Part shown: positions 33,877-42,347 of the stretch, piece by piece
How positions within the stretch are numbered: the stretch's first letter is position 1
Layout: each line of letters opens with the position of its first letter
Source of the DNA: Streptococcus oralis
GTDB taxonomy: Bacteria > Bacillota > Bacilli > Lactobacillales > Streptococcaceae
Reading direction: 5' to 3'
DNA length: 64,000 nucleotides
Assembly (NCBI RefSeq): GCF_019929345.1
Contig: NZ_JAHZPJ010000001.1
Span: forward strand, 186,001-250,000
Made by a program: the position numbers and the translations under genes
The notes under the pieces: generated by a model
What the model was told of the DNA's origin: nothing
What the model saw: the letters and a program-made list of their open reading frames with translations, nothing else
Databases searched by the model: none

Positions 33877-34668
33877 TTAATAGTGAAAAGATTGAATGAT
33901 TTTTTTCAAGTCATCTTGTAAAAGATTATGACAATCTAGTTGAAGGTAAATTTCCAGCAAACAAGATCTGAAATTGGAAAATTTATGGAAATCATTTACT
34001 TCTTTCAAGGGAAATTCGACTGTTTGCAGCCAAGCAGTGAGGAGAGACGGTTCGATTTTCCCTCGTAAGATTGGTTCATAAAACGCTCTGGCTAACCGCC
34101 AATCTTCATCATTTGTAAAACGAATCTCAACTCCTTTAAAGATTTTCCCAATGATTTCAAATGCTTCGGCTATATCTGACTTTGGAAAGCTAGGATGGCA
34201 TATAACTTCCGTCAAAAGATCAGCCCCATGCGCAAAAGCGTGAATCCAACCATACTGATAAAAGTAGCCCGTCGTCTCTTTTTCCTTCGTAAGATAGTAC
34301 AATCCTTGATTTAACATGGCAGCCCTGATAGGAGAAGGCAACTGCTGGTAATAAAGTGATTCCTTAGTACCATCGCAGGACAGTAGATTGGCATAAATAA
34401 GTGCCCTAAAAGAACGTTTAAGAGCCGAAACTCCTCTACTATCAATCTCTTTGTATAGACCTTCATCAGAGGAGACCTCTTCTGAGATAAACTGAAACTG
34501 CTCAAGGGTAAACAACTCTTCTTGAATACCTCTAGCCAAACTCGTAAAAACAAGTTCGTCTCTAATTTCTGGAGAGGGATCTCCTAAATGCTCAAGCAAC
34601 CACTGGATTTCTTCTCGGCTATAGCTTGGTTTTTCTTCTATCACTTTTCTTTGTAATTCTTGATACAT
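33877..34668 (-). CDS. DUF2785 domain-containing protein
   Basis: A 263-residue helical, soluble protein (G-Y-F-Y-Q-Y-G-W-I-H-A-F-A-H-G-A-D-L-L-T-E-V near residues 133-155). The W-x-H-A-x-A-H-G-A-D core is the mark of DUF2785. Function unknown. The three His and the Asp in the motif could bind metal, but this is not proven. It is a single-gene unit separating the reductase gene from the type VII lipase locus. Confidence 0.85.
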   Translation of the reverse strand: MYQELQRKVIEEKPSYSREEIQWLLEHLGDPSPEIRDELVFTSLARGIQEELFTLEQFQFISEEVSSDEGLYKEIDSRGVSALKRSFRALIYANLLSCDGTKESLYYQQLPSPIRAAMLNQGLYYLTKEKETTGYFYQYGWIHAFAHGADLLTEVICHPSFPKSDIAEAFEIIGKIFKGVEIRFTNDEDWRLARAFYEPILRGKIEPSLLTAWLQTVEFPLKEVNDFHKFSNFRSCLLEIYLQLDCHNLLQDDLKKIIQSFHY

Positions 34669-34774
34669 CCCTAGTACCTCTGCATTTCTACTAGCTTATC
34701 AAAAAGTCATCCGAAGATGACTTTGAATAGGAATATTTGGAAAAATTGAAAAGGAACATGGCATGGTTAAAGCA

Positions 34775-35089
34775 CTATTTTTTCTTTTTCGGAGTTAAAT
34801 CTTCAAAAGATGTACTATTTTTACTAATAGTCTCGCTAATTGCTTTTTGTCCCAAACCATTAATTGAGCTATCCATTTGAGCTGCTAAAGTCGTTACAGC
34901 AGTCTTATTTGTCATAGCAAGAATCCCTATCTCCTCTTCGTACTTATCTACGATATCTTTTCTACCTGATTTTATAGGAGGAGCACAAAAGGCTTTGATA
35001 GTTGCTCTTTCTAATGTTTTTTTGATTTCTCGTCTGGCTGATTCTGACATGGAGCCAATCAAAGCATCTATGACTAAATCCACTAGCAT
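34775..35089 (-). CDS. small helical protein of the TslA-like locus (candidate second secretion partner)
   Basis: A 104-residue helical protein with a short Lys tail (P-K-K-K-K), no signal peptide. Family not recognised. It overlaps the preceding coiled-coil gene by 7 bases and is the last gene of the lipase locus. In the staphylococcal TslA system two small helical partners, TlaA1 and TlaA2, are needed for secretion of the lipase; position and size make this one of two candidates here. Confidence 0.5.
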   Translation of the reverse strand: MLVDLVIDALIGSMSESARREIKKTLERATIKAFCAPPIKSGRKDIVDKYEEEIGILAMTNKTAVTTLAAQMDSSINGLGQKAISETISKNSTSFEDLTPKKKK

Positions 35090-35499
35090 TTCTTCTGCTC
35101 CCTTTCTAACTCATATAAGTCTTTTCTTTGACTATAACTCTCTTCTAACTCTTTTTCTAAGCGAGAGCGCTCTTTTCGGTACTGAGTCTGCAACTCTTCA
35201 TCTTTTGCCTCTATTTTAGCATACTGACGAAGATACTCACTACTCGTCTCACTTGAATAAGATTCTAATAACATCAGAAATTGGTGGCGCTCTCTCTCAT
35301 CTCCAGAATTCTGTCTATCAAAATTATGAGCAATGTTTTCAAACTCCTCATATAATCTTGTCAACTGAGAGCGATTATGATCCAAACTTTCATAAGACTC
35401 TGCTATTTTCTTCTTAGCAGTTCTATAGTCATCCTCCAAGGACCAAAGTCCCTCTTCTTGCTTTTTTATTTTCACTTGGATTTCTTCTAGTTTGTCCAT
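35083..35499 (-). CDS. coiled-coil helper protein of the TslA-like locus
   Basis: A 138-residue coiled coil (M-D-K-L-E-E-I-Q-V-K-I-K-K-Q-E-E-G) rich in Glu, Lys and Arg, with the look of DUF3958/Lap2-type helpers of type VIIb effectors. It begins 13 bases before the end of the upstream frame, so translation is coupled. Probably a partner of the helical C-terminal domain of the neighbouring lipase; named by context and composition only. Confidence 0.55.
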   Translation of the reverse strand: MDKLEEIQVKIKKQEEGLWSLEDDYRTAKKKIAESYESLDHNRSQLTRLYEEFENIAHNFDRQNSGDERERHQFLMLLESYSSETSSEYLRQYAKIEAKDEELQTQYRKERSRLEKELEESYSQRKDLYELEREQKKC

Positions 35500-35705
35500 T
35501 GATTAATATCCCTTGCCAAGCTTTCGTCTCCTTCAACCGCCTGTTCAACACCTTTCTGAATGTTGGTTTCCAAATCCGTAAAGGCTTTTACAATCGCAGC
35601 TGATTTACTTACTTTTTCATCAAAATGTCTCTGAGTCTCACCCACAATACTATCATACGTTACCCCAGCATCTGCATAGGCATCCTCTATCTCATCATAA
35701 GTCAA
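35487..35705 (-). pseudogene. C-terminal piece of the TslA-like lipase after a second frameshift
   Basis: A 72-codon helical stretch (L-T-Y-D-E-I-E-D-A-Y-A-D-A-G-V-T) with no ATG anywhere; its only start would be a TTG without a ribosome binding site. Restoring one base in TTTG-TAACC just upstream would join F-P-G-L to V-T-E-L-T-Y-D-E, continuing the previous frame. I therefore read it as the end of the lipase protein rather than a separate gene, although a separate small coupled protein is possible. Confidence 0.5.
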
Positions 35706-35710
35706 CTCGG

Positions 35711-36010
35711 TTACAAACCAGGGAATTCCTTACTTTTATCGTAGAGTGTTTCAGCATCTGTAACTGCTTTTTTAGCCACTGCCTCAATCTCGCTGTGTCC
35801 GTTACTGACGCTCTCTGTCATTACCGTCGCAACAGCTGTTGCTTGGACGCTGTCCAAGAAGAACATCTCATGGCTACTTATACTACCATCTGATAAAAAT
35901 TGGGTACTCAACTGCTTTAGAAGTCCATTTTTGACACCTTGCAATTTCTTCAAGGTCTCATAGTTCTTCTTTTCAAGTCCAGTCATTTTCTCTGGACTCT
36001 GTTTTTCCAA
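35711..36010 (-). pseudogene. middle helical piece of the TslA-like lipase (secretion domain)
   Basis: A 99-codon helical segment (E-K-M-T-G-L-E-K-K-N-Y-E-T-L-K-K-L) in a different frame from the lipase. Adding one A in the run at about 36028 turns the sequence into K-I-K-L-N-Q-I-K-D-I-L-E-K-Q-S-P-E-K-M, joining it smoothly to the lipase domain. The apparent start is a TTG (Leu) with no ribosome binding site. It probably is the start of the C-terminal LXG-like helical domain of a reverse-organised type VII substrate. Confidence 0.6.
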
Positions 36011-36774
36011 AATATCCTTGATTTGGTTAATTTGATTTTATCACCCGTAATATCTGGGTCAATATTGTGCCCACCAGAATTTTCAAGCAGATAATTTTCT
36101 TCCAAGTAGACACCCAAAAAAGGCATTGAGATATTGTTAAGAAAGTCATCTTGAGTACGGATTCGTACCACTTGACCTGTGAATATCTTTCGTTTATTGA
36201 GAATCTTCTCACGAGCTGAATCCCAAGGAGTCAGATAATCTATAATTTTTTGGTCCCCCATAATAGTTGATTTTAGATATAGGGGAGCAGAATTGTTGAC
36301 CACTGTTCGTGACACATTATACTCCAATGCTACACGCTGAGCAATATTTCCTCCCAATGAATGTCCCGTCAAAGTTATATTATTACCGTACTTTGATTGA
36401 ATTCGTTCATAGAATTTAAATGCTTCATCATAATGATATCCTCTTGCAAACCCAATACTCGAGATATCAGTTTTAAAATCCGTAGAAAAGTCAACACTAG
36501 GATTCGTTCCAGTGTATGCAATAATAATCTCCCCACTATTTTTATCTAAAAAGGCTGTCCCACTAGTTCCAGTTAGTGCATCTCTGAAATCATCTAGATA
36601 TTCTAGATTATCAGGTATAGCCTTCCTTCTTTGCGCATCTTTCACTCGCTCTTGTGCAGAAATATCCGGAAATGCAAGTTCTGGACGTTCAGCTCTTCCT
36701 TTTTCAAACTCATAGGTAAGATTAGAAGCATCTAAAGTTGGAATACCACTATTCACAAATTCTTCATCTAGCAT
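35983..36774 (-). pseudogene. lipase domain of a TslA-like type VII secreted phospholipase, 3' end frameshifted
   Basis: A 263-codon lipase-type alpha/beta-hydrolase: nucleophile T-G-H-S-L-G-G with Ser at about residue 139, a possible acid in R-T-Q-D-D-F near 207 and a base in S-G-G-H-N-I-D-P near 234. It has no signal peptide, as expected for a type VII substrate. S. aureus TslA has the same order (lipase first, helical targeting domain second), with an immunity lipoprotein and two helical partners next door, all matched here. The last 10 or so residues (K-S-R-I-F-W-K-N-R-V-Q-R-K) are an out-of-frame tail. The lipase core is intact and might still fold. Confidence 0.65.
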
Positions 36775-36783
36775 TATTTCCTT

Positions 36784-37446
36784 TTAATTTGATACCGTTT
36801 CTCTAAATGTATAAATACTATCGTAGTTGACAGTTACTGAATAATAGTAATAATCGTCGTTTCGGTATGAGCTTCCAAAACCTAATGTTGCTTGTTCATT
36901 TTCATCTTTTTTAAAATACTGATTGATAGTTTGATTCCGAACCAAATAATCAATATCAAATGCACCATTATTGCCATTATAACTTTTGGATTTCATAGAT
37001 AAAGAAGATAGAAAAGACTGATTAATCGTTAACTTTTGAAATAAGAATCCATCAAAAGGCCATAATTCTTTCGCTTTCCCCTCATCGGAAAAGATAAATT
37101 TCCCATCTATATAATCCACCCTTATTGTTTCTTCTGGCTTTTCAGTAATATCATCAGAAGCCCGTGTCTTAGTTAGCACTCCAGAAATTGTTTGGTTACT
37201 ACTATCTCCTTGTAAAGTTATCTCGATAATATAGGTTCCACGTTTTATATATACTTGATTTACCTTGAACCCTTCCGGAAATTGTTTAAACAAGTCAAAT
37301 AGATTCTCGGTTGGATAGACACGACTAACCTCAGAGACTTTGTTCTCAATCCATTCTCGACTATTCTTATTTTCTCCACATCCTGCCAGACCCGTCATTA
37401 TCAATCCTCCTAAAAGTAACATTGTGAAAAACGCACGTTTTTTCAT
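36784..37446 (-). CDS. lipoprotein, candidate TilA-like immunity protein
   Basis: A 220-residue lipoprotein with signal peptide and lipobox (L-A-G-C, Cys near residue 23). The mature part (about 195 residues) is a beta-rich domain with D-Y-I-D-G-K-F-I-F-S-D-E and a Tyr cluster (N-D-D-Y-Y-Y-Y-S-V). The start at 37446 follows AAGGAG. It sits 9 bases upstream of the lipase gene in the same operon. Lipoprotein immunity beside a type VII phospholipase is the TilA/TslA arrangement, protecting the outer face of the membrane. The match is by layout, not alignment. Confidence 0.65.
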   Translation of the reverse strand: MKKRAFFTMLLLGGLIMTGLAGCGENKNSREWIENKVSEVSRVYPTENLFDLFKQFPEGFKVNQVYIKRGTYIIEITLQGDSSNQTISGVLTKTRASDDITEKPEETIRVDYIDGKFIFSDEGKAKELWPFDGFLFQKLTINQSFLSSLSMKSKSYNGNNGAFDIDYLVRNQTINQYFKKDENEQATLGFGSSYRNDDYYYYSVTVNYDSIYTFRETVSN

Positions 37447-37725
37447 AACCTTCTCCTTACTTATAATATTCAATAAAACAGCTGACCATAGTTCCCTTAT
37501 AATATACCATAAAAGTAGCTTTTAAAACTGAATTCATTAAACTAGATATAATTTATTCCTTACTCCACACTGGTGTATAGTAAAAAATCAAATAAAAATT
37601 CTTTTCTACTTATCGTTCAAAAACATTAAAGTCTTTCAAATATTTCTCCAAAACTGCTTTGGACAAACTGAATTCTTCCATCATACCTTTTACTAGTCAA
37701 TCGTACAAAAAAATGAAGAGAATGG

Positions 37726-37757
37726 TATAATAGAGAAACACAATATACGTTATTGTG
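37726..37757 (+). promoter_or_regulatory. extended -10 promoter and palindrome before the 37.8 kb lipoprotein gene
   Basis: TGG-TATAAT has its hexamer at 37726-37731. CACAATA (37739-37745) and TATTGTG (37751-37757) form a perfect 7-base inverted repeat across the expected start point, 13 bases before the ATG. The rest of 37447-37725 is AT-rich, holds the divergent promoter region of the immunity lipoprotein and shows no gene. Confidence 0.5.
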
Positions 37758-37770
37758 AAAGGAGACTACA

Positions 37771-38751
37771 ATGAGAAAAAAGTTTAGAGTTTATTTTTTA
37801 ACTACTGCTACAATTTTAGCATTCGCCCTTATTGGCTGTTCATCAAATTCCTCAACTACGGCTACTAATCACTCTGAGGACTCACAAAGAACTGAATCCT
37901 CGATCTATCACAAGAAAGATGTGACTGGCCCTGCCGCTTCATTTGACTGGAATGCCAAAGTTGCACCTACCAACTATGAGAGAACCTTTGTTGAAACAAA
38001 CAGTGGCAGTAAATTTAATAAAACTTTAGATCGCACTAAAGAGGCAGCTGAAAATCTCGAGAAAAAGAAAAAAGAAATTTCTGATCCTAAAGTTCAAACA
38101 GCCCTCAAATTAGTGGATGCCGTCTTTGTCAATCAAGAAAATCTTGACCTAGTTGTGAAAGCAGCTGGCGCAAGCAATCAAGAAGAGTTATTTGATAAAG
38201 TTTGGAACGAATATTTAGTCCCTGAGTTAACTAAAGCCCGTCCGAATTTTTCAAATGATACCATCTTTGAGTATAAGAGAGAAAAATATCCTCTCAAAAT
38301 TTATGCACCAATGTTTTTCAAGGTCAACACCAATGCATTAGGAAAAGCAGGCGCCTATACTCTTGAAGATTATAAGGTAGAAGGCGACTTGGTCTATTTG
38401 AAATTTATGTCCCCAGCTGTAGATACTTACCAATATGAGGTCAAAGCATCCTATCACACTAACAATCTCGAATTCTTCCAAGGACTGGTGGAAGAGCAAC
38501 AAAAGGTTGGTCAGACCGACTATGCTAAAGCCCTAAATATTCGGTTCGTTTTTCAATTAGCTGCGCTTGATTTTAAAGCTGACAACTATGTAGACTTAGA
38601 GGGAATGGATTATTTTGATCGAAACCCTCATTACCTCGCCATAAAAGTGAATAATAACGGAGATGCTAGCCTTGATAATAAGAATCTCACCAATCTTTTA
38701 CAAATTAGCATGAAAGCTTCAAACGAAGTCAATAAAGGAAAGTTTGAATAA
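37771..38751 (+). CDS. lipoprotein of unknown function
   Basis: A 326-residue lipoprotein: signal peptide with lipobox I-G-C (Cys near residue 23), a Ser/Thr-rich linker, then a helical soluble domain with a charged coiled section (K-T-L-D-R-T-K-E-A-A-E-N-L-E-K-K-K-K, about 88-105). I do not recognise the family. It is transcribed alone, away from the lipase locus, and ends in a clear terminator. It may be unrelated to the neighbouring toxin locus. Confidence 0.8.
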   Translation: MRKKFRVYFLTTATILAFALIGCSSNSSTTATNHSEDSQRTESSIYHKKDVTGPAASFDWNAKVAPTNYERTFVETNSGSKFNKTLDRTKEAAENLEKKKKEISDPKVQTALKLVDAVFVNQENLDLVVKAAGASNQEELFDKVWNEYLVPELTKARPNFSNDTIFEYKREKYPLKIYAPMFFKVNTNALGKAGAYTLEDYKVEGDLVYLKFMSPAVDTYQYEVKASYHTNNLEFFQGLVEEQQKVGQTDYAKALNIRFVFQLAALDFKADNYVDLEGMDYFDRNPHYLAIKVNNNGDASLDNKNLTNLLQISMKASNEVNKGKFE

Positions 38752-38764
38752 GTCTTCAATGCAG

Positions 38765-38795
38765 AAAAAATCACCTCAAACAGGTGATTTTTGTG
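38765..38795 (+). terminator. terminator of the lipoprotein gene
   Basis: AAAATCACCT-CAAAC-AGGTGATTTTTG is a perfect stem followed by T-rich sequence. Confidence 0.8.
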
Positions 38796-38832
38796 TATTC
38801 ATCTTGTCATTAAAATGGCTTAAATCCGTCCT

Positions 38833-40629
38833 TTACTCTCCCAACTCAGCACTATAGGCGATAATCTGATCAACCGTATCAGACAAGAATTGGATGGTAT
38901 CACGGAGCGGTTTGTCCGTTGAGATATCGGCTCCGATAATCATGGCTGACTCAAGCGGTGTCTTGCTACCACCTGATTTAAGGAAATTGAGCCAGTCTTC
39001 AGCTCCAGTTTCTGAATGTTTCAGATTAAGGTAACCTGCAGTCGAGATAACTAGTCCAGCTGAGTAGGTATAACTATACAAGCCCATGTAATAGTGAGCT
39101 TGTCGCATCCAAGTCAAGGCCGCATCGTCGTCGATTTCAATGGCATCTCCCCAGAAATCCGTCAGAACTTCCTTCATAATGCTGTTGAGTTTGCTTGCCC
39201 CAAAGGTCTCTCCTTCTTCAATCAGTGTATACACCTTACGCTGGAAGGCTGCTTCCAAGAGATGGGTAATGAAATTATGGAAGTAAGTATCTGTCAAGCG
39301 ATGGGCAAGGGCAAAGCGTTTTTGGCGCGGGTCATCAGACTGGTGTTCCAAATAATCACTGAGGAGCAACTCATTAAAGGTTGACGGTGCTTCGACATAG
39401 TAGGTCGACATATGAGCGTTAAAGTAACTTTGGTGATTATCTGAAAAGATAAATTGACCAGAATGCCCGATTTCATGAATCAAGGTATAGACATCGCTCA
39501 AACGACCAGTCCAGCTCATGAGGACATAAGGGTGCACGCGATACGGATCCGCCGCATATCCACCAGAATCCTTGCCACTATTGGCAGCAAAGTCTACCCA
39601 GCGCTCTTCTTGGTAGCGGGCGATTTCTTGAGTATATTCCTGTCCCAAAGGTTCTACTGACTTCATGACCAAATCATAGGCATCGTCAATGGTCACTTCA
39701 GGATTCAGGGCGCTGTCCAAGTCCAATTTCCAGTCTGCAAAGGTCATCTTTTCAAGACCATTGACCTTGGCAACATGCTTGAGGTATCTCTGAGCAACTG
39801 GCGCAAAATCCTTCATGATGAGGTCAATCTGGCGGTCAAACATGGCACGGTCAACTTCTTGCTCAGCTAGGAGATAATCAAAGACTGAGTCATAACCCTT
39901 CATATCAGCCAATAGTTTTTCAGACTTGACCTGAGCTAAATAGGCTGCCGTGGCAGTATTTTGGTGCTTACGGAGTCCCTCTGAGAAAGAACGGAAAGAT
40001 TTCTCACGAACCTCAGCGTCCTCGTGATTTTGGTAGAAATTCTCATAGGTAACAAAGCTGTTTTTGTAGGTTTTGCCATTGACTTCAAAGTCGGCCATTT
40101 CAAAGTCCCCAGCTCGCATCTTAGTGTAAATGTCCTGTGGACTGTAGAAAACTTCACCGAGATTGGTCAAGGCCTTCTCCACATCAGCCCCTAGGTAGTG
40201 GGCTTTTTTGATTTTGGCCTGACGAATGGCTGCTGTCAAATGTGGCAAGTCACCCAAACGATTCAAGACTTCCTCATCTGCTGCCACCAAGGCGTCGTCA
40301 AAGAAGGTCAAGGCTACACTGGCATCTGTTTCAAATTCCATCCCAGCTTGAGCAATGTTGGCAAATTCTTCATTGCTATAGTCTGTCGTCTGAGGCATAA
40401 AGGCATAATTGCCAATATGGCTCATCTGGATATAAATTTGTTCCAATTCCGCAAAGGCCTTCTCAAAATCTTCAAAAGTATGAAGATTACCCTTGTAGTC
40501 ACGGCTAAATTGATTGATGTCTTCGCGCGTTTTCTCGATTGCACGCAAGAAATCCTCACGGTCTTGGTATAGGGCTGTTAAGTCCCAAAGTTCCTTTTCT
40601 GGAAATTCTGAACGGTGTTTTTGTTCCAT
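38833..40629 (-). CDS. pepF: oligoendopeptidase F
   Basis: A 598-residue cytoplasmic M3 metallopeptidase that degrades oligopeptides of roughly 7-20 residues. The zinc site H-E-I-G-H-S-G is near residue 387, with the third ligand Glu about 25 residues later in E-A-P-S-T-F-N-E-L. Full length. It is followed in the same direction upstream by rsmE and prmA, so it probably ends a housekeeping operon; the spacing to rsmE is 10 bases. Confidence 0.95.
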   Translation of the reverse strand: MEQKHRSEFPEKELWDLTALYQDREDFLRAIEKTREDINQFSRDYKGNLHTFEDFEKAFAELEQIYIQMSHIGNYAFMPQTTDYSNEEFANIAQAGMEFETDASVALTFFDDALVAADEEVLNRLGDLPHLTAAIRQAKIKKAHYLGADVEKALTNLGEVFYSPQDIYTKMRAGDFEMADFEVNGKTYKNSFVTYENFYQNHEDAEVREKSFRSFSEGLRKHQNTATAAYLAQVKSEKLLADMKGYDSVFDYLLAEQEVDRAMFDRQIDLIMKDFAPVAQRYLKHVAKVNGLEKMTFADWKLDLDSALNPEVTIDDAYDLVMKSVEPLGQEYTQEIARYQEERWVDFAANSGKDSGGYAADPYRVHPYVLMSWTGRLSDVYTLIHEIGHSGQFIFSDNHQSYFNAHMSTYYVEAPSTFNELLLSDYLEHQSDDPRQKRFALAHRLTDTYFHNFITHLLEAAFQRKVYTLIEEGETFGASKLNSIMKEVLTDFWGDAIEIDDDAALTWMRQAHYYMGLYSYTYSAGLVISTAGYLNLKHSETGAEDWLNFLKSGGSKTPLESAMIIGADISTDKPLRDTIQFLSDTVDQIIAYSAELGE

Positions 40630-40639
40630 TTTCTTCCTC

Positions 40640-41383
40640 TTATTTCTCTAATTCTAATAAAACACTAAGGGCTGATAAGGCGTAAAGTGGTGCTGTTTCT
40701 GCTCGCAAAATACGAGGACCTAGGCCTGCAAAGACGGCTCCTTTAGCTTCAAAAGACTCAACTTCTGCAGGTGAGAGCCCGCCTTCTGGGCCAAAGATAA
40801 AGAGCAATTTAGCTCCTTTTTCAAGACCAGAGACTGCTTGCAGAAGCGCAGCAGCTTCTCCTTCTTTTGCTGATTCTTCATAGGCCACTACGATAGAGTC
40901 AAGCTGTTCTAGTTGGTCTAGAAAGTCAGCTTTTTTCTCAAAAAGCTTGATACTTGGAACAACATTACGCTTGCTTTGTTCTGCTGCTCCAAGGGCAATT
41001 TTTTCTAGTTTTTCAATCTTTTTACACAATTTCTTGCCATCCCACTTGGCAACTGACCAGTCGGCAGGGAAGGCCCAGATTTGACTAGCGCCTAGTTCCG
41101 TCACTTTTTGAGTGATAAACTCCAGCTTGTCTCCCTTGGGAAATCCTGATGCGATGGTTACTTGAACGGGCAGTTCCACATTGTCAGCTAATTCTTGAAC
41201 CAATTCAAACTGACGATTTTCCACATTCAGCACGCGCGCCAAGCGCTTGATACCATCATCAAAGACCAAGGTCACCTCATCATCTTCTTTCAAGCGCATG
41301 ACCTGAAACATATGCTTGCTGGTTTCCTTATCCTCAATAGTGACAGGAGAGACTGCACTGCCCTTGACAAAATACTGCTGCAT
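40640..41383 (-). CDS. rsmE: 16S rRNA (uracil-1498-N3)-methyltransferase
   Basis: A 247-residue SPOUT-class methyltransferase that methylates U1498 of 16S rRNA. N-terminal PUA-like part, then the knotted domain with F-I-F-G-P-E-G-G-L-S-P near residue 200 and L-G-P-R-I-L-R-A-E-T-A near 225. The ATG at 41383 is chosen because GGAGG lies 5 bases before it, inside the end of prmA. Confidence 0.95.
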   Translation of the reverse strand: MQQYFVKGSAVSPVTIEDKETSKHMFQVMRLKEDDEVTLVFDDGIKRLARVLNVENRQFELVQELADNVELPVQVTIASGFPKGDKLEFITQKVTELGASQIWAFPADWSVAKWDGKKLCKKIEKLEKIALGAAEQSKRNVVPSIKLFEKKADFLDQLEQLDSIVVAYEESAKEGEAAALLQAVSGLEKGAKLLFIFGPEGGLSPAEVESFEAKGAVFAGLGPRILRAETAPLYALSALSVLLELEK

Positions 41384-41384
41384 G

Positions 41385-42335
41385 CTAGCCTCCAATCACA
41401 CCTGAAATATCCTTAGTCTTCTTAAAGACACAGGCATTCCATTCCCCTTGAATCATGTGGGTTTCAAGGAAAAATCCAGCTGACTCAGCTGACTCGCGCA
41501 CCATATCCCACTTGTCCTTGATAATGCCACTCATGATGAGGTAGCCTTCATCCTTGACCAAACGATAAGCATCGTCCGTCAAATGAATGAGAATATCCGC
41601 TAAGATATTAGCCACGATGACATCTGCCTCAATCTCAACCCCCTTAAGCAAATCTCCTGCCGCTACATGGATATTTTCCATACCAGGGTTGAGCTCAATA
41701 TTTTCCTGAGCCACCCGAACCGCCACATCATCCAAGTCATAGGCGAAGATTTCCTTAGCACCCAGAAGCGAGCTAGCAATGGAGAGGACACCTGAACCAG
41801 TTCCCACATCTAAAACCGTTTCGCCACCACGAAGAACCTGCTCCAAGGCAAAAAGGCTCATCTTGGTCGTAGGATGCGTTCCAGTTCCAAAGGCCATACC
41901 AGGATCCAGCTTGATAATCTTTTCTCCCGCAGTCACCTCATAGTCCGTCCAAGACGGCACAATGGTCAAATCATGAGTGATGCGAGCTGGCTCATAATAT
42001 TTCTTCCAGTTGTCTGCCCAGTCTTCCTCAGCCAAGTCAGTCGTGCCCATCTTGACCTCTCCTAGATCCATAAAATCGGTCAATTCTGCTAGACGAGCCT
42101 GCAAATCCGCCTCAACCACTGCCACATCAACCGTATCAGGGTAGTAGGCTGTCACCACGATCTCTTCTTGTTGCTCAACCTCTGGGAAAATCTCGCCAAA
42201 ACGGTCGACATTCCCCACATAGTCCATACTGTCTTCAATCGCAACACCTTGCGCTCCCAGCTCAATCAAGAGATTAGAGACCAGCTCCTCTCCCTCACGC
42301 TTCACTGTAACTTTTAACTCTTGCCATGTTTCCAT
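41385..42335 (-). CDS. prmA: ribosomal protein L11 methyltransferase
   Basis: A 316-residue SAM-dependent enzyme that trimethylates L11. Motifs: G-T-G-T-H-P-T-T near residue 150, SAM-binding [10 protein letters not shown] near 178, N-I-L-A near 245. Its stop is one base from the rsmE start. In most mitis-group genomes the next upstream gene is the NUDIX gene; here an AbiH gene intervenes. Confidence 0.95.
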   Translation of the reverse strand: METWQELKVTVKREGEELVSNLLIELGAQGVAIEDSMDYVGNVDRFGEIFPEVEQQEEIVVTAYYPDTVDVAVVEADLQARLAELTDFMDLGEVKMGTTDLAEEDWADNWKKYYEPARITHDLTIVPSWTDYEVTAGEKIIKLDPGMAFGTGTHPTTKMSLFALEQVLRGGETVLDVGTGSGVLSIASSLLGAKEIFAYDLDDVAVRVAQENIELNPGMENIHVAAGDLLKGVEIEADVIVANILADILIHLTDDAYRLVKDEGYLIMSGIIKDKWDMVRESAESAGFFLETHMIQGEWNACVFKKTKDISGVIGG

Positions 42336-42347
42336 TTTGTACTGTGC

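Noticed and set aside
35705..35711. The helical frames after the lipase as independent small secreted proteins
   Set aside because: Considered and not fully excluded, but neither has an ATG with a ribosome binding site, and single-base repairs join them to the lipase.
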